Assembly (NCBI RefSeq): GCF_030816615.1
Contig: NZ_JAUSYD010000001.1
Span: 868,001 to 932,000 of the forward strand
Direction of reading: 5' to 3'
From: Streptomyces sp. B1I3
GTDB lineage: Bacteria > Actinomycetota > Actinomycetes > Streptomycetales > Streptomycetaceae
Length of the DNA: 64,000 nt
This document shows, one piece after another, positions 24,813 to 32,649 of the stretch. Under the pieces are notes generated by a model. That model ran no database searches. It was not told where the DNA came from and saw only the letters and a list, made by a program, of their open reading frames with translations. The number at the start of each line of letters is the position of its first letter. Position 1 is the first letter of the stretch. The position numbers were made by a program, and so were the translations under genes.

Positions 24813-25241
24813 GCCACCTCTCCTCCGGCTGTCGGCTCTGCCGTCTCCGACCGTCCGCACAGTAGTTCGTGGACCGAAGTCCCCATGGACCGGACCTCCA
24901 CTTCCGCCTGATCCGTCCTCGGTAGGTGACGTCCGTGCCCCCTGGCCGAGCAGGGCCACGGCGAGTCCCCGTGGACCCACCGCCGCGTCCGTGGCCGACG
25001 GCGCAGGACCCGTCCACCGATCAGGGCTCCTACCCAGTCTCTTTGTCCCGCTACTAGAGAAAGTTATGGCCCAGTACGTCAAAGGGGTATCTGGCCGGGG
25101 CAGAAGCCACTACCTTCCTGACCTGAACCGGACGACACGGACCGGGTGCCCTCTCCTCCCCCCTGCGGGCACCCGTCTCCCCCGGCGCGACGGCGCGCGC
25201 CTGTGCTCCACCCCGACCCCGTCACCACACGGAGGATTCGC
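24813..25241. other. Divergent intergenic region, 429 bp
   Basis: This holds the promoters of the YihY-type gene and of the PQQ-type dehydrogenase operon. A less GC-rich stretch around 25040-25090 is the best place for the rightward promoter. No clear palindrome was found. Confidence 0.4.
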
Positions 25242-28064
25242 GTGCACAGGAGACCCACCCGACCCCTCGCAGCGCTCGTCTGCATCCTGCTCGCCGCCGC
25301 GGGCGCCCTCACGGCTCAGCAGTTACCGGCCGAAGCCGCACCCGCGGCGGCCGACGTGTTCCAGCAGGTCACCTTGGCCAAGGGGGTGGCCGAGACCGGT
25401 GAGCCGATGACGCTCGCCGTCCTGCCCGACAGGTCCGTCCTGCACACCTCGCGGGACGGCACCCTCCGTCTCACGGACGCCGCCGGTACCACCGGGGTCG
25501 CCGGCAAGCTGGACGTCTACTCGCACGACGAGGAAGGCCTCCAGGGCGTCGGAGTGGACCCGGGCTTCGCCACCAACCGCTTCGTCTACCTCTACTACGC
25601 ACCGAAGCTCTCGACTCCCGCCCAAGACGCCCCCGCGAACGGTTCGGCAGCGGACTTCGCGCCGTTCGACGGCGTCAACCGGCTCTCGCGGTTCGTCCTC
25701 AGGACCGACGGCACGCTGGACACCGCGAGCGAGAAGAAGGTCCTCGACGTCCCCGCGAGCCGGGGCCTGTGCTGCCACGTGGGCGGCGACATCGACTTCG
25801 ACGGCCAGGGCAACCTCTACCTCTCCACCGGGGACGACAGCAACCCCTTCGCCTCCGACGGCTACTCCCCCCTCGACGAGCGGTCCGACCGCAACCCCGC
25901 CTACGACGCCCAGCGTTCGGCGGGCAACACCAACGACCTGCGCGGCAAGGTACTGCGCATCAAGGTGAACGCGGCGGGCGGCTACTCCATCCCGTCGGGG
26001 AACCTGTTCGCGCCAGGAACCGCGAAGACCAGGCCGGAGATCTACGCCATGGGCTTCCGCAACCCCTTCCGGATGACCGTCGACAAGCCCACCGGCATCG
26101 TCTACCTCGGTGACTACGGCCCCGACGCCGGTACCGCGAACGCCTCCAGGGGACCCGCGGGCCAGGTCGAGTTCAACCGGATCACCAAGGCCGGCAACTA
26201 CGGCTGGCCCTACTGCACCGGCAAGAACAGCGCCTACGTCGACTACGACTTCGCCACCTCGACGTCCGGGGCCGCCTTCTCCTGCGCCGCCCCCAGGAAC
26301 ACCTCGCCGAACAACACGGGCCTGACCGACCTGCCCCCGGCCCAGCCCGCCTGGATCCCGTACGACGGCGGCTCCGTACCCGAGTTCGGCAGCGGCTCGG
26401 AGTCGCCCATGGGCGGTCCCGTCTACCGCTACGACGCGGCATCGACCTCCACGGTGAAGTTCCCCGCGAGCTTCGACGGTGACTTCTTCGCCGGCGAGTT
26501 CGGCCGCAAGTGGATCAAACGCATCGAGCAGGGGACCGACGGAACCGTACAGTCGATCAACGCCTTCCCCTGGCAGGGCACCCAGATCATGGACATGACC
26601 TTCGGTCCGGACGGGGCGTTGTACGTCCTCGACTACGGCACCGGTTACTTCAACGGCGACGCCAACAGTGCGCTCTACCGCATCGAGAACGTCAGCGGAG
26701 GGCGCGCACCACTCGCGAAAGCCACGGCCGACCGGACCTCGGGCAAGGCGCCGCTCGCGGTCCAGTTCTCCTCGGCCGGCAGTTACGACCCCGACGGTGA
26801 CCCCCTCCGGTACGCCTGGAAGTTCGGCGACGGCACGACCTCAACGGCGGCCGACCCCTCGCACACCTACACCGCCAACGGCCGTTACACCGCGGACCTG
26901 ACGCTCTCCGACGGAACCGGGAACACCGCGACCGCGTCGGTCGTCGTCACCGTCGGCAACACCGCCCCCACCGTGAGCCTGGAACTCCCGGCCGACGGCG
27001 CCATCATCGACCCGGGTACCTCCGTTCCCTTCAAGGTGACGGTCACCGACCCCGAGGACGGCACGATCGACTGCTCCAAGGTCAAGGTCACCTTCATCGT
27101 GGGCCACGACAGCCACGGCCACCCGCAGACCTCAGCCACCGGCTGCTCCGGCACCGTGCAGACCATCGCCGACGGCGAACACGACCCCAACGCGAACATC
27201 TTCGGCGTCTGGGACGCCGAGTACACCGACAAGGGGGCGAACGGCCAGCCCGCCCTGACCACCCACGACCAGAACATCAGCCAGGGCAGCAAGCGCCAGG
27301 CCGAACACTACGGCGACTCCGCCGGCGTCACGATCATGGACAAGGCGGCGGCGAACGGCGGGAGGACGGTCGGGGCCATCGACAACGGTGACTGGATCTC
27401 CTTCAAGCCGTACATCCTCGCCGACGCCACATCACTGACCGCCCGCATCTCCTCGGGCGGCGTCGGAGGCACCCTGGAAGTACGGGCCGGCTCCCCCACC
27501 GGCACCCTGCTCGGATCGGCGGCCGTGCCCATCACAGGCAGCTGGGAGACCTTCCAGAACGTGTCCGCGAACCTCACCAACCGCCCTGCGGGCACCACCA
27601 CCCTCTATCTCGTCTTCAAGGGTGGCAGCGGATCCCTCTTCGACCTCGACGACTTCACGCTGAGCAGTGCGGGAACGCCCGCCCGGAGCGGCCGGATCAC
27701 GGGCATCGGCGGCAAGTGCGTCGACGTCGCGAGCGGGGCGAGCGCGGACGGCACGCAGATCCAGCTGTGGACGTGCAACCAGTCGGCGGCCCAGACATGG
27801 ACGGCCGGCACCGACAGCACGCTGCGCGCACTGGGCAAGTGCATGGACATCAGCGGCGGCGGCACGACCGACGGCACCAAGATCCAGCTCTACGGCTGCA
27901 ACAACACCGCGGCCCAGAAATGGGTGCCGCAAGCCGACGGCACCCTGAAGAACCCCCAGTCCGGCAAGTGCCTCGACGCCGCCGGCGTGTCCTCCGCCGA
28001 CGGCACCAAGCTCCACCTGTGGACCTGCCTCGCCGCCGACAACCAGAAGTGGATCCTGCCATGA
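25242..28064 (+). CDS. Secreted PQQ-type sugar (sorbosone/glucose) dehydrogenase with PKD, CBM6-like and ricin-type lectin domains
   Basis: The 940-residue secreted protein has several modules. Signal peptide: about residues 1-35. The GSDH beta-propeller (about 38-475) shows YSHDEEGLQGVGVDPGF, NDLRGKVLRIKVNAAGGY, YAMGFRNPFRMTVD and FGPDGALYVLDYGTG. A PKD domain (about 495-570, YAWKFGDGTTS), a linker domain, a CBM6-like module (about 686-808, GAIDNGDWISFKPY) and a beta-trefoil lectin (about 816-940, three QxW-type repeats) follow. GTG 25242 has GGAGGA five bases before it. Codon 28 is TTA (25323-25325), so translation should need the bldA tRNA. The next gene overlaps its stop. Confidence 0.9.
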   Translation: MHRRPTRPLAALVCILLAAAGALTAQQLPAEAAPAAADVFQQVTLAKGVAETGEPMTLAVLPDRSVLHTSRDGTLRLTDAAGTTGVAGKLDVYSHDEEGLQGVGVDPGFATNRFVYLYYAPKLSTPAQDAPANGSAADFAPFDGVNRLSRFVLRTDGTLDTASEKKVLDVPASRGLCCHVGGDIDFDGQGNLYLSTGDDSNPFASDGYSPLDERSDRNPAYDAQRSAGNTNDLRGKVLRIKVNAAGGYSIPSGNLFAPGTAKTRPEIYAMGFRNPFRMTVDKPTGIVYLGDYGPDAGTANASRGPAGQVEFNRITKAGNYGWPYCTGKNSAYVDYDFATSTSGAAFSCAAPRNTSPNNTGLTDLPPAQPAWIPYDGGSVPEFGSGSESPMGGPVYRYDAASTSTVKFPASFDGDFFAGEFGRKWIKRIEQGTDGTVQSINAFPWQGTQIMDMTFGPDGALYVLDYGTGYFNGDANSALYRIENVSGGRAPLAKATADRTSGKAPLAVQFSSAGSYDPDGDPLRYAWKFGDGTTSTAADPSHTYTANGRYTADLTLSDGTGNTATASVVVTVGNTAPTVSLELPADGAIIDPGTSVPFKVTVTDPEDGTIDCSKVKVTFIVGHDSHGHPQTSATGCSGTVQTIADGEHDPNANIFGVWDAEYTDKGANGQPALTTHDQNISQGSKRQAEHYGDSAGVTIMDKAAANGGRTVGAIDNGDWISFKPYILADATSLTARISSGGVGGTLEVRAGSPTGTLLGSAAVPITGSWETFQNVSANLTNRPAGTTTLYLVFKGGSGSLFDLDDFTLSSAGTPARSGRITGIGGKCVDVASGASADGTQIQLWTCNQSAAQTWTAGTDSTLRALGKCMDISGGGTTDGTKIQLYGCNNTAAQKWVPQADGTLKNPQSGKCLDAAGVSSADGTKLHLWTCLAADNQKWILP
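27696..28060 (+). repeat. 365-bp direct repeat, copy 1 (lectin domain)
   Basis: This encodes the ricin-type lectin domain of the dehydrogenase. The same sequence recurs at 29447-29811 at a constant offset of 1751 bp. By eye I count five base differences in 365. Confidence 0.9.
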
Positions 28065-29818
28065 GCGGACGACTCGTACGCCTCGCCACCTGGGCGGTCT
28101 GCGGCCTGCTCGGCGCCGCCGCCCTGCCCGCGGCCGTCTCCACGGCTGCCGGACCCCCACCCGGTCCGTCCACGCGCCCGGCGGCAACGGCCGCCGACCC
28201 CGCGTACGACGTTCTGGTCTTCTCCAAGACCGCCGGCTTCCGCCACTCCTCCATCGACGAAGGCATCACCGCCCTGCGCGAGCTGGGCGCCTCCGGCAAC
28301 TTCACCGTCACCGCGACCGAGGACGCGGCCGCCTTCACCCCGGCCAACCTGGCCGGCTACGAGAGCGTCGTCTTCCTCTCCACCACCGGCGACGTCCTGA
28401 ACGCCTCCCAGCAGACCGCGTTCGAGGGCTACATGGCGGCGGGCGGCGGCTACGTCGGCATCCACGCGGCGGCCGACACCGAATACGACTGGAGCTGGTA
28501 CGCGGGCCTGGCCGGCGCCCTGTTCCAGTCGCACCCGGCGATCCAGCCGGCCAGGGTGAAGGTGGAGGACCGCGCCCACGACGCCACCGCCCACCTCGGC
28601 CCGGTCTGGCAACGGACCGACGAGTGGTACAACTACCGGACCAACCCGCGCGCCACCGCGCATGTCCTGGCCTCGCTCGACGAGTCCAGCTACAGCGGCG
28701 GCTCCATGGGCGGCGACCACCCCATCGCGTGGTGCAAGGACTACCAGGGCGGCCGTGCCTTCTACACCGGTGGCGGCCACACGGAGGAGTCCTACGCCGA
28801 CCCGGCCTTCCGCCGTCATCTGCTCGGCGGCATCCGCTGGTCGGCCGGCGCGACCGAGGCCGACTGCCGCCCGGAGACCGGCTACACCACGCTGTTCGGG
28901 ACCTCGGGGACGAGCGGCTGGAAGCAGGCCGGACCGGGCTCCTTCGCGGACGCGGACTCCACCCTCACCTCACGCGGCGGCCTCGGCATGCTGTGGTACC
29001 AGGCCAAGGAGTACACGTCCTACTCGCTGAAGCTCGACTGGCGGCAGGCCGGTGACGACAACTCCGGTGTCTTCGTGGGCTTCCCGGCCTCCGAAGACCC
29101 GTGGTCGGCCGTCGACAACGGCTACGAGATCCAGATCGACGCAACGGACGCCCCGGACCGCACCACGGGTTCCGTGTACGGTTTCCGGTCCGCCGACCTG
29201 GAGGCCCGCGACAGGGCCCTGAACCCTCCTGGCGAGTGGAACACCTACGAGATCCGGGTCGAGGGCGAGCGTCTGCGGGTGTACCTCAACGGAATCGAGA
29301 TCAACGACTTCACCAACACCGTCCCCGCCCGCAGCCTCCGGCAGGGTCATATCGGGCTGCAGAACCACGGCGACGGTGACGACGTGTCCTTCCGCAACAT
29401 CCGCATCAAGGAACTCGGAGGTACCACCGGCCCCAAGGAGGGCGCCATCACGGGCATCGGCGGCAAGTGCGTCGACGTCGCGAGCGGGGCGAGCGCGGAC
29501 GGCACGCAGATCCAGCTGTGGACGTGCAACCAGTCGGCGGCCCAGACATGGACGGCCGGCACCGACAGCACGCTGCGGGCACTGGGCAAGTGCATGGACA
29601 TCAGCGGCGGCGGGACGACCGACGGCACCAAGATCCAGCTCTACGGCTGCAACAACACCGCGGCCCAGAAATGGGTGCCGCAAGCCGACGGCACCCTGAG
29701 AAACCCCCAGTCCGGCAAGTGCCTCGACGCCGCCGGCGTGTCCTCCGCCGACGGCACCAGGCTCCACCTGTGGACCTGCCTCGCCGCCGACAACCAGAAG
29801 TGGATCCTGCCCGGCTGA
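28061..29818 (+). CDS. Secreted ThuA-DUF1080 protein with ricin-type lectin domain
   Basis: The product is 585 residues. After a signal peptide (about 1-40) comes a ThuA-like glutamine-amidotransferase-fold domain (about 48-265: VLVFSKTAGFRHSSIDEGI, VFLSTTGDVLN, GGGYVGIHAAADTEYDW, GGDHPIAWCKDYQGGRAFYT). A DUF1080 (3-keto-disaccharide hydrolase-type, GH16-like) domain follows (about 275-455, SGVFVGFP and GEWNTYEIRVEGERLRVYLNG), then a lectin (about 460-585). It overlaps the dehydrogenase stop as ATGA. DUF1080 and ThuA families take part in 3-keto-sugar metabolism, so a joint extracellular oxidation-and-cleavage role is inferred. Confidence 0.88.
   Translation: MSGRLVRLATWAVCGLLGAAALPAAVSTAAGPPPGPSTRPAATAADPAYDVLVFSKTAGFRHSSIDEGITALRELGASGNFTVTATEDAAAFTPANLAGYESVVFLSTTGDVLNASQQTAFEGYMAAGGGYVGIHAAADTEYDWSWYAGLAGALFQSHPAIQPARVKVEDRAHDATAHLGPVWQRTDEWYNYRTNPRATAHVLASLDESSYSGGSMGGDHPIAWCKDYQGGRAFYTGGGHTEESYADPAFRRHLLGGIRWSAGATEADCRPETGYTTLFGTSGTSGWKQAGPGSFADADSTLTSRGGLGMLWYQAKEYTSYSLKLDWRQAGDDNSGVFVGFPASEDPWSAVDNGYEIQIDATDAPDRTTGSVYGFRSADLEARDRALNPPGEWNTYEIRVEGERLRVYLNGIEINDFTNTVPARSLRQGHIGLQNHGDGDDVSFRNIRIKELGGTTGPKEGAITGIGGKCVDVASGASADGTQIQLWTCNQSAAQTWTAGTDSTLRALGKCMDISGGGTTDGTKIQLYGCNNTAAQKWVPQADGTLRNPQSGKCLDAAGVSSADGTRLHLWTCLAADNQKWILPG
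29447..29811 (+). repeat. 365-bp direct repeat, copy 2 (lectin domain)
   Basis: This is the second copy of the lectin-coding repeat, about 98.6 percent identical to 27696-28060. The near identity at DNA level, including silent positions, implies recent duplication or continuing gene conversion. Confidence 0.9.
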
Positions 29819-29889
29819 GCGACCCCCGCAACTCCGTCGTCGCCGCGGGAGGCGGTGCCGACGGAACCGGCCGCGGTACCGGGCCGGTG

Positions 29890-29928
29890 ACGGCGGCGGG
29901 GCGTGACGCCGAAGCGCCCCGCCGCCGT
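29890..29928. terminator. Terminator hairpin after the lectin operon
   Basis: A perfect 14-bp stem (29890-29903 with 29915-29928) closes an 11-nt loop, 72 bp after the ThuA stop codon. The rest of 29819-30166 shows nothing gene-like. Confidence 0.75.
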
Positions 29929-30166
29929 TCCTCGGGGCAGAAGGAACGCATGGTCCCACCGAACGGCGGGAGCACGCGTGAAACGCGGGCCGTTGCTCAC
30001 GGCCCGGGGCGGGACTCGGCGGTACTGGGCGGTACCGGGCGCGCGCAGTGGCAGCTCCACGGGGACGTCACCCTGCCCCGGGACGGGCATGGCCGCGCCG
30101 GTCTTGGGCCACATGCGCCCTCACGTCACCACGGCCTGCTCCTCGATATGCGGCGCCTGTGAAGTG

Positions 30167-30203
30167 GCGGCGCCGGCCCGCTGGGGAGCGGGGCCGGCGC
30201 CGC
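30167..30203. terminator. Hairpin after DUF4235 gene
   Basis: A GC-rich stem (about 30167-30182 with 30187-30203, with a single bulge) lies just beyond the stop of the minus-strand DUF4235 gene, so it is the likely end of that operon. Confidence 0.6.
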
Positions 30204-30209
30204 GGCGGG

Positions 30210-30476
30210 TCAGCCCGGCCAGACGCCCGTCGCCCGTCGTGTCGCCAGAGCTCCCGAGCGATCTACCGCGGCCTTGACCACGGCGAAGATCGCGCCCTGG
30301 ATGGCGGCGGCGAGCAGGATCTGCTGCCAGGAACGGTCTTCGTCCAAGGCGTCGGGGGCGTCGTCGTGACCCTCGATGACCTTCCAGGTCTGCTTGAACG
30401 CGGCACTCGCGATCATGCCGCTCGCCGCGCCGAGGGCCAGCCCGACCGGCTTGTAGAGGAATGCCGACGCCCTCAT
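30210..30476 (-). CDS. DUF4235 family small membrane protein
   Basis: The 88-residue protein has two hydrophobic helices (PVGLALGAASGMIASAAF and ILLAAAIQGAIFAVVKAAVD) with the conserved KQTWKVIEGHDDAPDA linker of DUF4235. Its start overlaps the stop of the DUF3618 gene (ATGA). It is the third gene of a three-gene envelope operon common in actinomycetes. The function is unknown. Confidence 0.88.
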   Translation of the reverse strand: MRASAFLYKPVGLALGAASGMIASAAFKQTWKVIEGHDDAPDALDEDRSWQQILLAAAIQGAIFAVVKAAVDRSGALATRRATGVWPG

Positions 30477-30952
30477 CGGCGTCCCCGGCCCCGGCGCACC
30501 AGCAGGAAGGCGGCGAGCAGCGCACCGCCTGCGAGGAGTGGGGTGCGGTTGGCACGTGCGACGGACGTGGCCCGGCCGGCCATGCCGACCAGCGGTTCGG
30601 GAGCCCGGTCCGCCGCGTACTGTCCTGCCCGGGTCGCGGTCTCCCGTACGTGGGCGGCGGCTTGGACCGTCTTCTCCAGGAGGGGGTCGGGCGTCCTGTC
30701 CTTGACGAGTTGCGTGGCCTGCTCCGCCTTCCCACGGATCTGGTCGGCCATCAGGGCCGCCTTTTCCGAGGCCTGTTCCTTCGCGGCGGCCGTCTTTTCC
30801 TTCGCCTGTGCCTTCACGTCGGCCTTGGCGGCCAGCGCTTCGACGGTCCGCCCGAGTTCGTCACGGGTCTGCTCGACCTGCTCGCGCAGTTCCCCGGCGT
30901 CGGAAGCGTCGGGGACGGGGGTGCCTATGTTGGTGCGGGATTCTTCCTTCAT
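30473..30952 (-). CDS. DUF3618 family protein
   Basis: The product is 159 residues. The N-terminal DUF3618 signature is ELREQVEQTRDELGRTVEAL, followed by a long charged alanine/lysine-rich helix (AKADVKAQAKEKTAAAKEQA), probably coiled coil. A single C-terminal membrane span with a basic end follows (LLAGGALLAAFLLVRRGRGRR). ATG 30952 shares one base with the stop of the holin-like gene. It likely links a membrane anchor with a cytoplasmic coiled coil. Confidence 0.85.
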   Translation of the reverse strand: MKEESRTNIGTPVPDASDAGELREQVEQTRDELGRTVEALAAKADVKAQAKEKTAAAKEQASEKAALMADQIRGKAEQATQLVKDRTPDPLLEKTVQAAAHVRETATRAGQYAADRAPEPLVGMAGRATSVARANRTPLLAGGALLAAFLLVRRGRGRR

Positions 30953-31362
30953 CAGTGTGCCTTCTCCTTGATCTCGGCCAGATCGGCCTTGACGCTGTCG
31001 ACGGTCTGCTCGGGGGCGGGGGAGCCGGCTTCGGCGATCTGCTTCTTCCCGGCCAGGGCGGTCACGGCCGCCACGGCCGCCAGCACCGCCGTGACGACGA
31101 GGGCCGACGCCCACACCGGCATCACCAGCGCGAGAGCTGCGATGCAGGTCGCGATCAGCGCCTGGGCCGCCAAGGCCCCGATGAGGCCCGCGGCGCCGAA
31201 GAGGCCGCCGCCCTTCCCGAAGCGCTTGCCCTTCTGGGTCATTTCGGCCCGGGCCAGCTGCATCTCCTCGCGGACCAGCTCCGCCATCTGTTGCGAGGCG
31301 CGCGAGACCAGCACGCTCACCGAGTCGTCGGTGGCGTGGGTCTGCCGCTCTGCCGTGTTCAT
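30952..31362 (-). CDS. Actinobacterial holin-X / phage-holin-superfamily membrane protein
   Basis: The 136-residue protein has an amphipathic N-terminus (SVLVSRASQQMAELVREEMQLARAEM), a GKGGGLFGAAG turn, and two membrane helices (about residues 60-110). This is the pattern of the putative actinobacterial holin-X family. Despite the name, these chromosomal proteins sit with DUF3618 and DUF4235 in stress-related operons and not with lysins. ATG 31362 is preceded by AAGGTGA. Confidence 0.85.
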   Translation of the reverse strand: MNTAERQTHATDDSVSVLVSRASQQMAELVREEMQLARAEMTQKGKRFGKGGGLFGAAGLIGALAAQALIATCIAALALVMPVWASALVVTAVLAAVAAVTALAGKKQIAEAGSPAPEQTVDSVKADLAEIKEKAH

Positions 31363-31883
31363 GGCTGGGTCACCTTGCCTTCCTCGGTCTGTCGGAAACA
31401 TCGGCCGCCCCACGGCGGCCGGGGGCGATCACCTGTCCGTAGGTGGCGATCAGCACCGAGTGCCGGCCCCCGGTTGGCTGGTGGGGAACCTCGGCGCGAA
31501 CCCGCCACGGCGAAACCTCCTCATTGACGCGTGTTTGCCGATGTCTCGGCTCGACTACCCCGCAACCGCTCCGCCACCCACTTCACCTGGGAGAGCCTGT
31601 CTCGATCCGGAAGACGGATGTTCCGCGAAGGGCCTGGGTGCACAGAGAGGAGGGTGGGAGACGGACGGACCCGGCGAAGGGACCGCACGGCCGTCCCGTC
31701 GCGGGAGAGCGACGGGCCACTTCGACACGTGACGCGTGCCGGCGACGGCCACGGCGGGGGTGGTGGGTGGCGGCATCCACGGGTACGTTCCCGCCCGGCC
31801 ACCTGCCAGGACACCGGCGCACCCGTGTCACACGACCTGCCCCTTGCCCGGCGGGCCGGCCGCCCTTCTGCGCGTACGCGCCG
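31363..31883. other. Intergenic, about 520 bp, no intact gene
   Basis: This contains the promoter of the holin-X operon. Rightwards it leads to the truncated universal stress gene. No frame carries the missing N-terminus of that protein. Confidence 0.45.
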
Positions 31884-32204
31884 ATGCGCGGGCCGGAACT
31901 CGCCCTGGCGCAGGCCCAGCTGGGACCCGAGGCGTATCAGGTGGTGGGCTCGGCACCCGTCGAGGACACCCTGCGTATCGCCAGGGGCCGGGCCCGCGCG
32001 CAGGGTGCGGCGAACGTGCGGTCGGTCGCCGTGCAGGACGAACCGGTCGCCGCACTCGTGCGGACCGCCCGGGGGTGCTCGGCCGATCTCCTGGTCGTCG
32101 GGAACCGGGGACTGCGCTCGCTCGCCGGGCGCATCCTCGGCTCCGTACCCGCGGACATCGCCGGAAGGGCAGAACTCGACGTGCTGATCGTGCACACCAC
32201 ATGA
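31884..32204 (+). pseudogene. N-terminally truncated universal stress protein
   Basis: From FCAYAPMRGPELALAQAQLG onward (frame open from well upstream) the sequence matches the second half of a UspA domain: VEDTLRIARGRARAQGAANV, ADLLVVGNRGLRSLAGRILG, SVPADIAGRAELDVLIVHTT. The last of these includes the ATP-binding GxxG-x9-G(S/T)VPA motif. The first 35-40 residues, with the nucleotide-binding DGS motif, are absent in all frames. ATG 31884 could start a 106-residue remnant, but no ribosome-binding site is seen. Confidence 0.65.
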
Positions 32205-32280
32205 GTGTGGCGGAGCCGGCGGAGGAACCTGTGGCCCCCTCAGGTGTCGACGAGGTGCGGGGAGCATCGAGGAGGTTCTG

Positions 32281-32461
32281 CTAGGGCGTGTTTCGAAAGT
32301 GGCGTCGTCTGCCCGAAGGGCAGGCCCGGGGGCGTCTGGTGCGTGCGATCGCAAGGCGGAGGGTCGCCTCGATACCGGGTGTATCGGGGTGATCCCGACA
32401 ACGCGGCGAGCGTGCGTGCCAGACGCCCCCGGGCAGGCGGGACTTTCGAAACACGCCCTAG
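32281..32461. mobile_element. 181-bp MITE-like element with 20-bp perfect terminal inverted repeats
   Basis: The left end (32281-32300, TAGGGCGTGTTTCGAAAGT after an initial C) is the perfect reverse complement of the right end (32442-32461). Inside, a 16-bp perfect inverted repeat (32324-32339 with 32419-32434) and a hairpin CTGCCC-GAA-GGGCAG (32309-32323) make most of the element self-complementary. CTAG at both ends allows a TA or CTAG target duplication. It has no coding capacity and lies about 75 bp past the truncated Usp gene, so a transposase elsewhere would have moved it. Confidence 0.75.
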
Positions 32462-32649
32462 GCGGCGACCGCATGTGGACGAGGCGGGACATCGCCGGGC
32501 GGTCCGGGGTGGGGTCCGAGCGCACCGTGCGGATCCGGCGCGCCCTGGGGTCCCCGGTGGTCGACGACGACGCACGGGTGTTCACATCGATCGCCGCCCC
32601 TGCCGTGCCACCCGTGTACACCACCGCCGTCCGGTTCCGCCGGCGGCTG

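Noticed and set aside
30473..31362. Holin-type gene suggesting prophage remains
   Set aside because: No endolysin, tail, integrase or repressor genes are nearby; the DUF3618/DUF4235 partners are typical chromosomal genes.
32462..32649. Open frame with DIAGRSGVGSERTVRIRRAL, looking like a small HTH protein
   Set aside because: No start with ribosome-binding site, the frame runs in from the MITE-like element, and the peptide matches no complete HTH domain.
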